Shown piece by piece: positions 7,003 through 12,194 of a DNA stretch of 12,194 nt. The position numbers and the translations under genes were made by a program. The stretch's first letter is position 1. Every line of letters begins with the position of its first letter. The notes under the pieces were generated by a model. The model worked only from the letters and a program-made list of their open reading frames with translations, made no database searches and was not told the origin of the DNA. This DNA is from Mesorhizobium amorphae (lineage in GTDB: Bacteria; Pseudomonadota; Alphaproteobacteria; Rhizobiales; Rhizobiaceae): the NCBI GenBank assembly GCA_003240775.1, contig QFNI01000086.1, forward strand, positions 1-12,194. The letters are read 5' to 3'.

Positions 7003-7944
7003 TCAGACGAGCGCTTGAAGCGCCTTGTCGATGTCGGCGGGGCCGTTGACGGGATGGCTCTCGACCGAACGGTCGATGCGTTTGGCGAGACCCGACAGGA
7101 CCTTGCCCGCACCGATCTCGTAAAGCGTCGTGACGTCGTTTCTCGCGAACCATTCCACCGTCTCGCGCCAGCGGACGCGGCCGGTGACCTGCTCCACCAG
7201 ACGGGCTGCGATGGCATCGGGCTCGTCGATCGGCTCGACGATCACATTGGCCACCACGGGCACCACGGGGCGCTTGGGCGGCGTCGCGAGAAGCGCTTTG
7301 CGCATGGCATCGGCCGCAGGCGCCATCAGAAGGGAATGAAAGGGCGCGGAAACCGGCAGCGGAAGGGCGCGCTTGGCGCCGCGCTCCAGGCAAAGCGCCA
7401 TGGCGCGCTCGACGGCTGCCTTGGCGCCCGAGATCACGAGCTGCCCGCCGCCATTGTCGTTGGCAACCTGGCACACCTGCCCGCCTGTGGCCTCGACGCA
7501 GGCCGCGGCCACCGCGTCTTCCTCGAGACCGAGAATGGCGGCCATCGCGCCTTCGCCGGCGGGAACCGCTTCCTGCATGGCGCGGCCGCGGATGCGCAGG
7601 AGGCGCGCCGCGTCGCCTGCGCTGAACGCGCCAGCGGCGGCAAGTGCGGAATACTCGCCCAGCGAATGGCCGGCGACGTACCGCACCTTGTCGCCCAGCA
7701 CGAGACCGCCCGCCTCCATCGCGCGGATGGCGGCGAGCGAAACGGCCATCAAGGCGGGCTGGGCGTTGGCCGTCAGCGTCAACTCCTCCTGGGAGCCGTT
7801 CCAGATCAGCTCGGAGAGCTTTTCCCCGAGCGCGTCGTCCACTTCGGCGAACACCGCGCACGCTTGCGGATAGGCCTCGGCCAGTTCTCGGCCCATGCCG
7901 ACCGTCTGGCTGCCCTGGCCGGGGAAAGTGAATGCAACGCCCAT
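7003..7944 (-). CDS. fabD: Malonyl-CoA:ACP transacylase FabD
   Basis: FabD moves the malonyl group from CoA to ACP, feeding the chain-extending KAS enzymes. From ATG 7944 it has 313 residues, the usual size. Visible features: FPGQGSQ near the N-terminus (7-13), the nucleophile Ser94 in GHSLGEYSALAAAG, Arg119 in LLRIRGRAMQEAV that binds the malonyl carboxylate, and His203 in SAPFHSLLM. These sit two residues later than in E. coli FabD. An upstream TTG at 7965 would add seven residues (MGDRRGK), but the ATG matches family starts, so it is preferred; a GGAGA and a GGAAAA precede it. It is the first gene of the minus-strand block and has a candidate promoter at 7978-8006. It is divergent from the phosphoglycerol transferase gene. 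Confidence 0.97.
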   Translation of the reverse strand: MGVAFTFPGQGSQTVGMGRELAEAYPQACAVFAEVDDALGEKLSELIWNGSQEELTLTANAQPALMAVSLAAIRAMEAGGLVLGDKVRYVAGHSLGEYSALAAAGAFSAGDAARLLRIRGRAMQEAVPAGEGAMAAILGLEEDAVAAACVEATGGQVCQVANDNGGGQLVISGAKAAVERAMALCLERGAKRALPLPVSAPFHSLLMAPAADAMRKALLATPPKRPVVPVVANVIVEPIDEPDAIAARLVEQVTGRVRWRETVEWFARNDVTTLYEIGAGKVLSGLAKRIDRSVESHPVNGPADIDKALQALV

Positions 7945-7977
7945 TTTTCCGCGCCTGTCTCCCAATCTGAGGGCTCT

Positions 7978-8006
7978 CGTTGCGCAGGGCGCAGGCGCAA
8001 GTCAAG
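7978..8006 (-). promoter_or_regulatory. Candidate fabD promoter
   Basis: On the minus strand a perfect alphaproteobacterial -35 box CTTGAC (complement of 8001-8006) is followed by 17 bases and GCAACG (complement of 7978-7983), then AGAG. The -10 box is 34 bases from the fabD ATG at 7944. The box spacing, the -10 sequence and its distance to the ATG closely match the candidate acpP promoter, which strengthens both. The -10 hexamer is far from CTATAT, so an activator may be needed. Confidence 0.55.
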
Positions 8007-8050
8007 CGCAAGGGCGTCCACAAGCCGCGCGGGGTGGGACGGCAAATGCA

Positions 8051-8139
8051 CTTTCAATTCCTGCAAAATGATCTAATTCCTGTGACGTTGGGATGACAAA
8101 GACGCGACAGCCGAGTGCGCGTCTCGGAGACGTAGAAGA
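8051..8139 (+). promoter_or_regulatory. AT-richer spacer with direct repeat and hairpins before the phosphoglycerol transferase gene
   Basis: Within the 195-base divergent gap, AATTCCTG occurs twice, at 8056-8063 and 8075-8082, spaced 19 bases (about two helical turns). The second copy overlaps a -10-like TCTAAT (8072-8077), but I find no good -35 box. Downstream, AGACGCG (8100-8106) can pair with CGCGTCT (8118-8124), and CCGAG (8111-8115) with CTCGG (8123-8127). These exclude each other and touch the GGAGA ribosome binding site (8126-8130). A promoter for the downstream gene is expected here but not pinned down. Confidence 0.35.
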
Positions 8140-10053
8140 GTGGAATCGTCCGTTTCGAACCGCGCGAGCGCGGCTCGTCGTCCCGTTTTGTCCATGTTCC
8201 GTCCGCTCCGCCGCTGGCGCCCGCAGCTCGCCTACGTGCTCTGGACGCTGGTGATCGCTTCGCTTCTCGTGTTCTCCGTGGAATGGGTGGTGCGCGGCTC
8301 GCTGGATGCGACGCTCGCCTTCTTCTCCCAGCCGTTCCGTCCGTCGTGGACGACGGTGGCGCTGTTCGCGCTCGTGTTCTGGCTGCTCGATGCAGCATTG
8401 GGGCGCGCTTACAACGGTGTGCTCGTGGTGGCGCCGGTTCTGCTGGCGCTGGCCTTCGTGAACCACCAGAAGGCGTTCTATCTGGGCGACCCGCTCTACC
8501 CCACCGACTTTCTTTATGCGCGCCAGATCCTGGAGCTCCTGCCGCTTCTGGCGGGCGACCGGCCCTGGACGGCGGCGGCAGCATGCATCGGCACCGTGGC
8601 CGGCATCGGGTTGGCCGTGTGGGGCTGGCGCGTGATGCGCCGCAGGCTGCCGCGCCTTCGCCCCCGCGCGCGCCTGATGCGGCTGGGTGCCGCCATCCCC
8701 GCGCTCGTGTTCTTCGCCTCGATCATGGACTACGCGTCGTTCTCCTGGGCGCGCGACCGGCTCCAGATCGTGCCGATGATGTGGGACCAGCGCGAGAACT
8801 ACGCCTCGAACGGCTTTGCCATCGCCTTCGCCCTCAACGTGCCGATGGCCAAGGTCTCCGCGCCCAAGGGCTATGACGAGAAAGCGCTCGCGGCCATCGA
8901 GACGCCCGTGCCCGCGATCTCCATGCCCGGCGAGCGGCCCGACATCATCGTGGTGATGAGCGAGTCCTTCTGGGATCCGACCCGCCTGCCCAAGACCACG
9001 ATCGCGCCCGATCCCATGCCCACGGTGCGCGCGGCGAGCACGGGCCACGTCTTCTCACCCGAATTCGGCGGCATGACCGCCAATGTCGAGTTCGAGGCGC
9101 TGACGGGCTTTTCCAACGCCTTCCTGCCCTATGGCTCGATTCCCTATCAGCAATATGTGCGTAGCGCCCTGCCCTCGCTCGCGGGCTTCCTGAAGAGCGA
9201 GGGCTACGAGACGCGCGCCATCCACCCCTTCGCGGGCTGGTTCTGGAACCGCAAGACGGTCTACGACGCCTTCGGCTTCGAGCATTTCTCGGCGGAGGAG
9301 AACCTGCCTTATCTCGCCAAGCGCGGCCCGCTCGCCTCGGATGCAGCACTCACCGAGCAGATCATCGCGCAGGCGGAATCGACGCGCGATCCCGTCTTCC
9401 TGTTCGCCGTCAGCCTGCAGAACCACGGGCCCTACGAGGCCAACCGCTATGCCGACCCTTCGCTGAGCGTCGAGGGCGCGATGCCCGACGCCTCGCGCGC
9501 TGCGATCCTGTCCTATGCCGAGGGCGTGTCCGACGCGGACAAGGGTCTCGCGCGGCTGATGGACTGGGCGAGCAAGCGCGAGCGGCACACGGTCATCGCC
9601 TTCTTCGGCGACCACCTGCCCCCGCTCGGCCAGCCCTATATCGACACGGGCTTCCTGCGGGACATGGTGCCGCCCAAGCGCGAGCCGCTGGCGCAGCTCC
9701 TGTCGCACCGGGAAACGCCGCTCGTGGTCTGGTCGAACCGCAACGGCAGGGCCGAGGACATCGGCACGGTCAGCCCCGCCTTTCTGCCGCTTCTCGTGCT
9801 GCGCGAGGCGGGCATCGAGCACCCCTATTACACCGGCTTTTTGGGCGCCGTGCGCGAGCGCTTCGCCGTGCTCGACCGCCATGTCCTGATGGATCAGGCG
9901 GGCGGGGAAACGGCCGACTGGTCGCGCGACAAGGCGGTCGACCCGGCCGTGCGCGACTTCAACTTCCTGCAATATGACCTGATGTTCGGCAAGAAATGGG
10001 GCGCGGACCGTTTCTTCCCCAAGCCCAAGGACGATCCGACCCCGCTCGGCTGA
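8140..10053 (+). CDS. LtaS/OpgB-type phosphoglycerol transferase (alkaline phosphatase superfamily membrane protein)
   Basis: A 637-residue membrane enzyme. The N-terminal third holds about five TM helices (roughly 31-51, 70-87, 92-109, 147-165, 184-200), followed by a large extracytoplasmic sulfatase-type domain. The metal-site and nucleophile pattern of lipoteichoic acid synthases is present: Glu275 in VVMSESFWDP, the likely nucleophile Thr313 in FGGMTANVEFEALTG, QNHGPY (427-432), and Asp491-His492 in FFGDHLPPLG. Such enzymes take glycerol phosphate from phosphatidylglycerol. In Gram-negative bacteria the known acceptors are periplasmic glucans (OpgB/MdoB in E. coli, CgmB for cyclic beta-glucans in Sinorhizobium), so glucan modification is the best guess; true lipoteichoic acid is unlikely here. 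GTG 8140 has GGAGA nine bases upstream; ATG 8194 is the alternative. The stop lies immediately before the rpsF promoter. Its position between fabD and rpsF looks like an insertion into a core locus. Family sure, acceptor unknown. Confidence 0.88.
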   Translation: MESSVSNRASAARRPVLSMFRPLRRWRPQLAYVLWTLVIASLLVFSVEWVVRGSLDATLAFFSQPFRPSWTTVALFALVFWLLDAALGRAYNGVLVVAPVLLALAFVNHQKAFYLGDPLYPTDFLYARQILELLPLLAGDRPWTAAAACIGTVAGIGLAVWGWRVMRRRLPRLRPRARLMRLGAAIPALVFFASIMDYASFSWARDRLQIVPMMWDQRENYASNGFAIAFALNVPMAKVSAPKGYDEKALAAIETPVPAISMPGERPDIIVVMSESFWDPTRLPKTTIAPDPMPTVRAASTGHVFSPEFGGMTANVEFEALTGFSNAFLPYGSIPYQQYVRSALPSLAGFLKSEGYETRAIHPFAGWFWNRKTVYDAFGFEHFSAEENLPYLAKRGPLASDAALTEQIIAQAESTRDPVFLFAVSLQNHGPYEANRYADPSLSVEGAMPDASRAAILSYAEGVSDADKGLARLMDWASKRERHTVIAFFGDHLPPLGQPYIDTGFLRDMVPPKREPLAQLLSHRETPLVVWSNRNGRAEDIGTVSPAFLPLLVLREAGIEHPYYTGFLGAVRERFAVLDRHVLMDQAGGETADWSRDKAVDPAVRDFNFLQYDLMFGKKWGADRFFPKPKDDPTPLG

Positions 10054-10054
10054 G

Positions 10055-10083
10055 CTTGCGCGAGGGGTCGAAGCAGCGTATAG
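10055..10083 (+). promoter_or_regulatory. Candidate promoter of the rpsF-rpsR operon
   Basis: CTTGCG (10055-10060), 17 bases, then GTATAG (10078-10083). The -35 box is close to CTTGAC and the -10 box carries the TATA core, better than the fab promoters here. It begins one base after the stop of the upstream gene. The start of transcription would fall near 10090, leaving a leader of about 200 bases before rpsF. Confidence 0.6.
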
Positions 10084-10104
10084 GGCCGCCATTCTGCCGG
10101 TCCC

Positions 10105-10228
10105 TGGCTGGGGGCTTCGCGGAGGAACGTGGGTGGCAACACCCGCGCGTGAAGCCGGAACGGTCTTCCGCCTCCCCCGTGTTCCCGCTCTCGACCATTC
10201 CTAGGCGCCTTTCGTCCCCATCCGGGGA
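10105..10228 (+). ncRNA. Structured 5' leader of rpsF (possible S6:S18 autoregulatory region)
   Basis: The 200-base leader forms several clear hairpins. GTGGGTG (10129-10135) pairs with CACCCGC (10140-10146) around a GCAA tetraloop, enclosed by GGCTTC (10113-10118) with GAAGCC (10151-10156). CGGAA (10156-10160) pairs with TTCCG (10166-10170). TCCCC (10215-10219) pairs with GGGGA (10224-10228). In many bacteria the S6:S18 complex binds an rpsF leader element to repress its own synthesis. Whether one of these hairpins is that element cannot be settled by eye. No uORF or terminator is evident. Confidence 0.4.
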
Positions 10229-10290
10229 GGATCGGTCGCGGAGGCTTAGCCGCCATCCCCGGCAGGGTGAAGCAACGAAAGGCAAAGACC

Positions 10291-10770
10291 ATGGCATTGT
10301 ACGAACATGTGTTCCTTGCCCGGCAGGACCTGTCGCAGCAGCAGGTCGACGCGCTCGTGGAACATTACCGCGGCGTGATCGGCGGGCTCGGCGGCAAGAT
10401 CGGCCGGGTGGAGAGCTGGGGGCTCAAGTCCCTCACCTATCGCATCAACAAGAACCGCAAGGCGTATTTCACGCTGATGGATCTCGACTGCCCGCCCGAG
10501 GCGCTGGTCGAGGTCGAGCGTCAGCAGGGCCTGTCGGAAGACATCCTGCGCTTCATGACCGTGAAGGTCGAGAAGCACGAGGAAGGCCCGTCCGCCATGC
10601 TGCAGAAGCGCGAAGAGCGCTCCGAGCGCGGTGATCGCGGCGGCTTCGGCGACCGTGGCCCCCGTTCGTTCGGCGACCGTGGCGGTGACCGCGGCGAGCG
10701 TGGCGATCGCGGCCCCCGTGGCGGCGACGATCGCGGACCGCGGCGTCCGCGCGAAACCGAAGGAGCGTAA
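10291..10770 (+). CDS. rpsF: 30S ribosomal protein bS6
   Basis: bS6 pairs with bS18 on the platform of the small ribosomal subunit. The protein has 159 residues. The core (1-95: MALYEHVFLARQDLSQQQ, GGKIGRVESWGLKSLTYRINKNRKAYF, DILRFMTVKV) is a normal S6 ferredoxin-like fold. After about residue 107 comes a tail of some 50 residues made mostly of Asp-Arg-Gly units (ERGDRGGFGDRGPRSFGDR and on), as in other alphaproteobacteria but absent from E. coli, where S6 instead ends in a glutamate tail. The frame is open from GTG 10267, but ATG 10291 matches family starts and has GAAAGG (10277-10282) eight bases before it. The rpsR start follows the stop by three bases and its ribosome binding site lies inside the end of rpsF, so the two are coupled. 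Confidence 0.97.
   Translation: MALYEHVFLARQDLSQQQVDALVEHYRGVIGGLGGKIGRVESWGLKSLTYRINKNRKAYFTLMDLDCPPEALVEVERQQGLSEDILRFMTVKVEKHEEGPSAMLQKREERSERGDRGGFGDRGPRSFGDRGGDRGERGDRGPRGGDDRGPRRPRETEGA
10616..10757 (+). repeat. Degenerate repeats encoding the Asp-Arg-Gly tail of bS6
   Basis: GGCGACCGTGGC-like units recur. The 15-base TTCGGCGACCGTGGC appears exactly at 10645-10659 and 10669-10683, a 24-base (eight-codon) period, followed by shorter GATCGCGG and GAGCGTGG variants. Repeats like this can change copy number by slippage, so tail length may vary among strains. The reading frame is intact throughout. Confidence 0.6.
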
Positions 10771-10773
10771 GCG

Positions 10774-11022
10774 ATGGTCGACATCAACCAGATCCCCACG
10801 CGCCGGCCCTTCCACCGCCGCCGCAAGACCTGCCCCTTCTCGGGCGCCAACGCACCGCGCATCGACTACAAGGACGTGCGCCTGCTTCAGCGCTACATCT
10901 CCGAGCGCGGCAAGATCGTGCCCTCGCGCATCACGGCCGTTTCCCAGAAGAAGCAGCGCGAGCTGGCCAAGGCCATCAAGCGCGCCCGCTTCCTGGGCCT
11001 GCTGCCCTACGTCGTTCGCTAA
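10774..11022 (+). CDS. rpsR: 30S ribosomal protein bS18
   Basis: bS18 binds bS6 and the central domain of 16S rRNA on the 30S platform. The protein has 82 residues, the normal alphaproteobacterial length. Recognisable stretches are RRPFHRRRKTCPFSG (10-24), IDYKDVRLLQRYISERGKIV (30-49), PSRITAVSQKKQRELAKAI (50-68) and KRARFLGLLPYVVR at the end. The ATG is three bases after rpsF, with AAGGAG at 10760-10765 inside the rpsF coding end, so the two partner proteins are made by coupled translation. It is followed seven bases later by a strong hairpin. Confidence 0.98.
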   Translation: MVDINQIPTRRPFHRRRKTCPFSGANAPRIDYKDVRLLQRYISERGKIVPSRITAVSQKKQRELAKAIKRARFLGLLPYVVR

Positions 11023-11028
11023 GTCTTC

Positions 11029-11053
11029 CGGGCGGCCTTCGGGCCGCCCGTTT
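11029..11053 (+). terminator. UUCG-loop hairpin after rpsR
   Basis: CGGGCGGCC (11029-11037) pairs perfectly with GGCCGCCCG (11042-11050) around a TTCG tetraloop, followed by only three T. It is a very stable nine-base-pair GC stem with a short T-run. It probably ends or attenuates rpsF-rpsR transcription, letting some read through to rplI, or protects the 3' end of the mRNA. Confidence 0.72.
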
Positions 11054-11060
11054 CGCCCCT

Positions 11061-11134
11061 CCGCGACGGGCGCGGAACCGGGCTGACATCCCGATCCCGA
11101 GTTGGGGCACCTGCCCCTAACTGCCGGATGGCAG
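11061..11134 (+). other. Hairpin-rich rpsR-rplI gap
   Basis: After the terminator, 155 bases contain no gene but several inverted repeats. CCGCG (11061-11065) pairs with CGCGG (11071-11075). AGTTGGGGC (11100-11108) pairs with GCCCC-T-AACT (11113-11122, one bulged T) around ACCT. CTGCC (11121-11125) pairs with GGCAG (11130-11134) around GGAT. The last two share two bases and compete slightly. This may be a structured rplI leader. I see no convincing promoter in the gap. In rhizobia as I recall them a DUF2232 membrane-protein gene sits here. Confidence 0.4.
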
Positions 11135-11207
11135 GACAGCGGCCCGAGTGCCCAAGGCGCTTCTTTCCCTGTCTCCGCCGGCGTTCACGAACCAAGGAGA
11201 CACTCCC

Positions 11208-11786
11208 ATGGAAGTCATTCTTCTCGAACGCATTTCCCGCCTCGGCCAGATGGGCGAGACCGTGCGCGTGCGTGACGGCTTCGCACGCAACTTCCTGCTT
11301 CCGCAGGGCAAGGCGCTGCGCGCCAACGAGGCCAACAAGAAGAAGTTCGAGGGCCAGCGCGCCCAGCTCGAAGCCCGCAACCTCGAGCGCAAGTCGGAAG
11401 CCGAGGCAGTCGCCACCACGCTCGATGGCAAGAACTTCATCGTGGTGCGTTCCGCCGGCGAGACCGGCCAGCTCTACGGCTCGGTCTCCACGCGCGACAT
11501 CGCCGATCTCCTGATCGCCGAAGGCTTCACGATCAACCGCAACCAGGTCGAGCTCAACCAGCCGATCAAGACCATCGGCCTCACCAATGTGGCGATCGCG
11601 CTGCATCCGGAAGTCGAGGTCACCGTGACGCTGAACATCGCGCGCTCCACCGACGAGGCCGAGCGCCAGGCACGCGGCGAAACGCTGACCACGGCGGAAG
11701 CCATCTATGGCGACGACATCAACGAGAACGCCCGTCCGGAGAACTTCTTCGATCCGAACGAGGACGGCGAGGAAGACGACCGCTAA
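11208..11786 (+). CDS. rplI: 50S ribosomal protein bL9
   Basis: bL9 binds 23S rRNA near the base of the L1 stalk and extends away from the 50S surface. The protein has 192 residues, longer than the roughly 150 of E. coli. The RNA-binding N-domain has the family signature spanning GQMGETVRVRDGFARNFL, LPQGKALR (13-38), then the connecting helix NKKKFEGQRAQLEARNLERK (43-62) and the C-domain (about 70-145, with GQLYGSVSTRDIADLL). An acidic alphaproteobacterial tail follows (TTAEAIYGDD to DGEEDDR). An in-frame start at 11148 would add 20 residues, but ATG 11208 begins MEVILLERI as in the family and has AAGGAG (11194-11199) eight bases before it. A strong terminator lies 25 bases after the stop. 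Confidence 0.97.
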   Translation: MEVILLERISRLGQMGETVRVRDGFARNFLLPQGKALRANEANKKKFEGQRAQLEARNLERKSEAEAVATTLDGKNFIVVRSAGETGQLYGSVSTRDIADLLIAEGFTINRNQVELNQPIKTIGLTNVAIALHPEVEVTVTLNIARSTDEAERQARGETLTTAEAIYGDDINENARPENFFDPNEDGEEDDR

Positions 11787-11811
11787 GCGGCGCACCTCTC
11801 AAGAAAGCAAG

Positions 11812-11843
11812 AGGCCCGGCAGGGAAACCTGCCGGGCCTTTTT
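11812..11843 (+). terminator. Intrinsic terminator after rplI
   Basis: AGGCCCGGCAGG (11812-11823) pairs perfectly with CCTGCCGGGCCT (11828-11839) around a GAAA (GNRA) tetraloop, followed by five T in all (11839-11843). Twelve base pairs plus a T-run make this a textbook rho-independent terminator. The A-rich stretch just before it (AAGAAAGCAAG) reads as T-rich on the other strand, so it may also stop transcription coming from the convergent transporter gene. Confidence 0.9.
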
Positions 11844-11903
11844 CATGCTCTGGTCTTTCTCTCCCCCGGTCGACGGGGAAGAGAATGTGCCTGTCGGCAG
11901 GGT

Positions 11904-12194
11904 CTAGTGGACCGCGTCCAGATCCGTGTTCTTCGTCTCGCGCACGAAGATCAGGCCGATCACCAGAGACATGGCGGCGATCGCTATCGGATACCAGAGG
12001 CCGTAATAGATGTCGCCCGCGGCCGCTGACATGGCGAAGACCGTGGCCGGCAGCAGGCCGCCGAACCAGCCGTTGCCGATGTGATAGGGCAAGGACATGC
12101 CGGTGTAGCGGATGCGGGTCGGGAACATCTCCACCAGGATGGCGGCGATCGGGCCGTAGACCATGGTCACGTATAGCACGAGCACGAACAGGAT
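11904..12194 (-). CDS. Major facilitator superfamily transporter, MHS (metabolite:H+ symporter) type, C-terminal part
   Basis: Only the last 96 residues are visible; the frame continues past the window end. The stretch LVEMFPTRIRYTGMSLPYHIGNGWFGGLLP matches the MHS subfamily, whose members carry small organic acids or zwitterions such as citrate, shikimate, alpha-ketoglutarate or proline/betaine with protons. At least two TM helices follow or surround it (about GLLPATVFAMSAA and YPIAIAAMSLVIGLIFV), ending in RETKNTDLDAVH, a typical cytoplasmic tail. The substrate cannot be told from this part. It converges on rplI, and the rplI terminator may serve both. No link to the neighbouring genes is evident. 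Confidence 0.88.
   Translation of the reverse strand: MLFVLVLYVTMVYGPIAAILVEMFPTRIRYTGMSLPYHIGNGWFGGLLPATVFAMSAAAGDIYYGLWYPIAIAAMSLVIGLIFVRETKNTDLDAVH

Noticed and set aside
6987..7217. Upstream extension of fabG into fabD
   Set aside because: The frame is open by chance; the family start and a good ribosome binding site are at 6986.
6952..8076. 374-residue plus-strand open frame opposite fabD
   Set aside because: Antisense to intact FabD, His and Arg-rich, and runs across the promoter region.
8002..9048. 348-residue minus-strand open frame opposite the phosphoglycerol transferase gene
   Set aside because: Antisense shadow with skewed composition; the opposite strand encodes all expected catalytic residues. 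The 345-residue frame at 9055-10092 is rejected for the same reason.
8140..10053. Reading the LtaS-like protein as lipoteichoic acid synthase or an aryl sulfatase
   Set aside because: The host is Gram-negative, and the protein has the LtaS-type Thr nucleophile and five TM helices rather than a sulfatase Cys/Ser-x-Pro-x-Arg site.
10267..10290. GTG start of rpsF giving eight extra residues (MKQRKAKT)
   Set aside because: MALYEHVF is the family start and is preceded by GAAAGG at a proper distance.
11148..11207. Upstream extension of rplI by 20 residues
   Set aside because: ATG 11208 gives the family N-terminus MEVILLERI and has a well-placed AAGGAG.

Overview
The window is a stretch of core chromosome from a GC-rich alphaproteobacterium, most likely of the order Hyphomicrobiales (Rhizobiales). 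This rests on the protein sequences (bS18, FabF with a TSTMAD segment, bS6 with an Asp-Arg-Gly-rich tail), on CTTGAC-type -35 boxes, and on the gene order surA / rsmA / gmk-yicC-mltG-fabF-acpP-fabG-fabD / rpsF-rpsR-rplI, which I recall as typical of rhizobial chromosomes. The genus cannot be fixed from the sequence alone.

Layout. Positions 1-1676 (+): the 3' part of a SurA-like periplasmic chaperone gene, then rsmA (16S rRNA dimethyltransferase). Positions 1688-7944 (-): a seven-gene block that reads fabD, fabG, acpP, fabF, mltG, yicC, gmk in its own direction. It covers fatty acid synthesis (malonyl transfer, reduction, acyl carrier, condensation), septal or nascent-strand peptidoglycan cleavage (MltG), an endoribonuclease (YicC) and guanylate kinase. 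rsmA and gmk converge on a hairpin that contains both stop codons. Positions 8140-10053 (+): a five-TM, LtaS/OpgB-type phosphoglycerol transferase lying between fabD and the ribosomal operon. Positions 10055-11843 (+): a promoter, a long structured leader, rpsF, rpsR, a UUCG-loop terminator, a hairpin-rich gap, rplI and a strong GNRA-loop terminator. Positions 11904-12194 (-): the C-terminal end of an MHS-type major facilitator transporter.

Regulation visible in the sequence. fabD and acpP each have a candidate promoter of the same design, CTTGA(C/T)-N17-G(C/T)AACG followed by AG, about 34 nt upstream of the ATG. This suggests acpP-fabF is transcribed separately as well as by read-through. 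An inverted repeat fills the acpP promoter spacer, and a 9+1+9 palindrome covers the fabG stop codon. rpsF has a CTTGCG-N17-GTATAG promoter starting one base after the preceding stop codon.

I see no CRISPR array, phage, insertion sequence, toxin-antitoxin or defence system, and no clearly new system. The points worth a second look are small: gene-order differences from the rhizobial pattern as I remember it (no pdxA between surA and rsmA, no DUF2232 gene between rpsR and rplI, an extra phosphoglycerol transferase between fabD and rpsF), the missing standard start codon of rsmA, and several structured non-coding stretches. No intergenic gap exceeds 300 bases.
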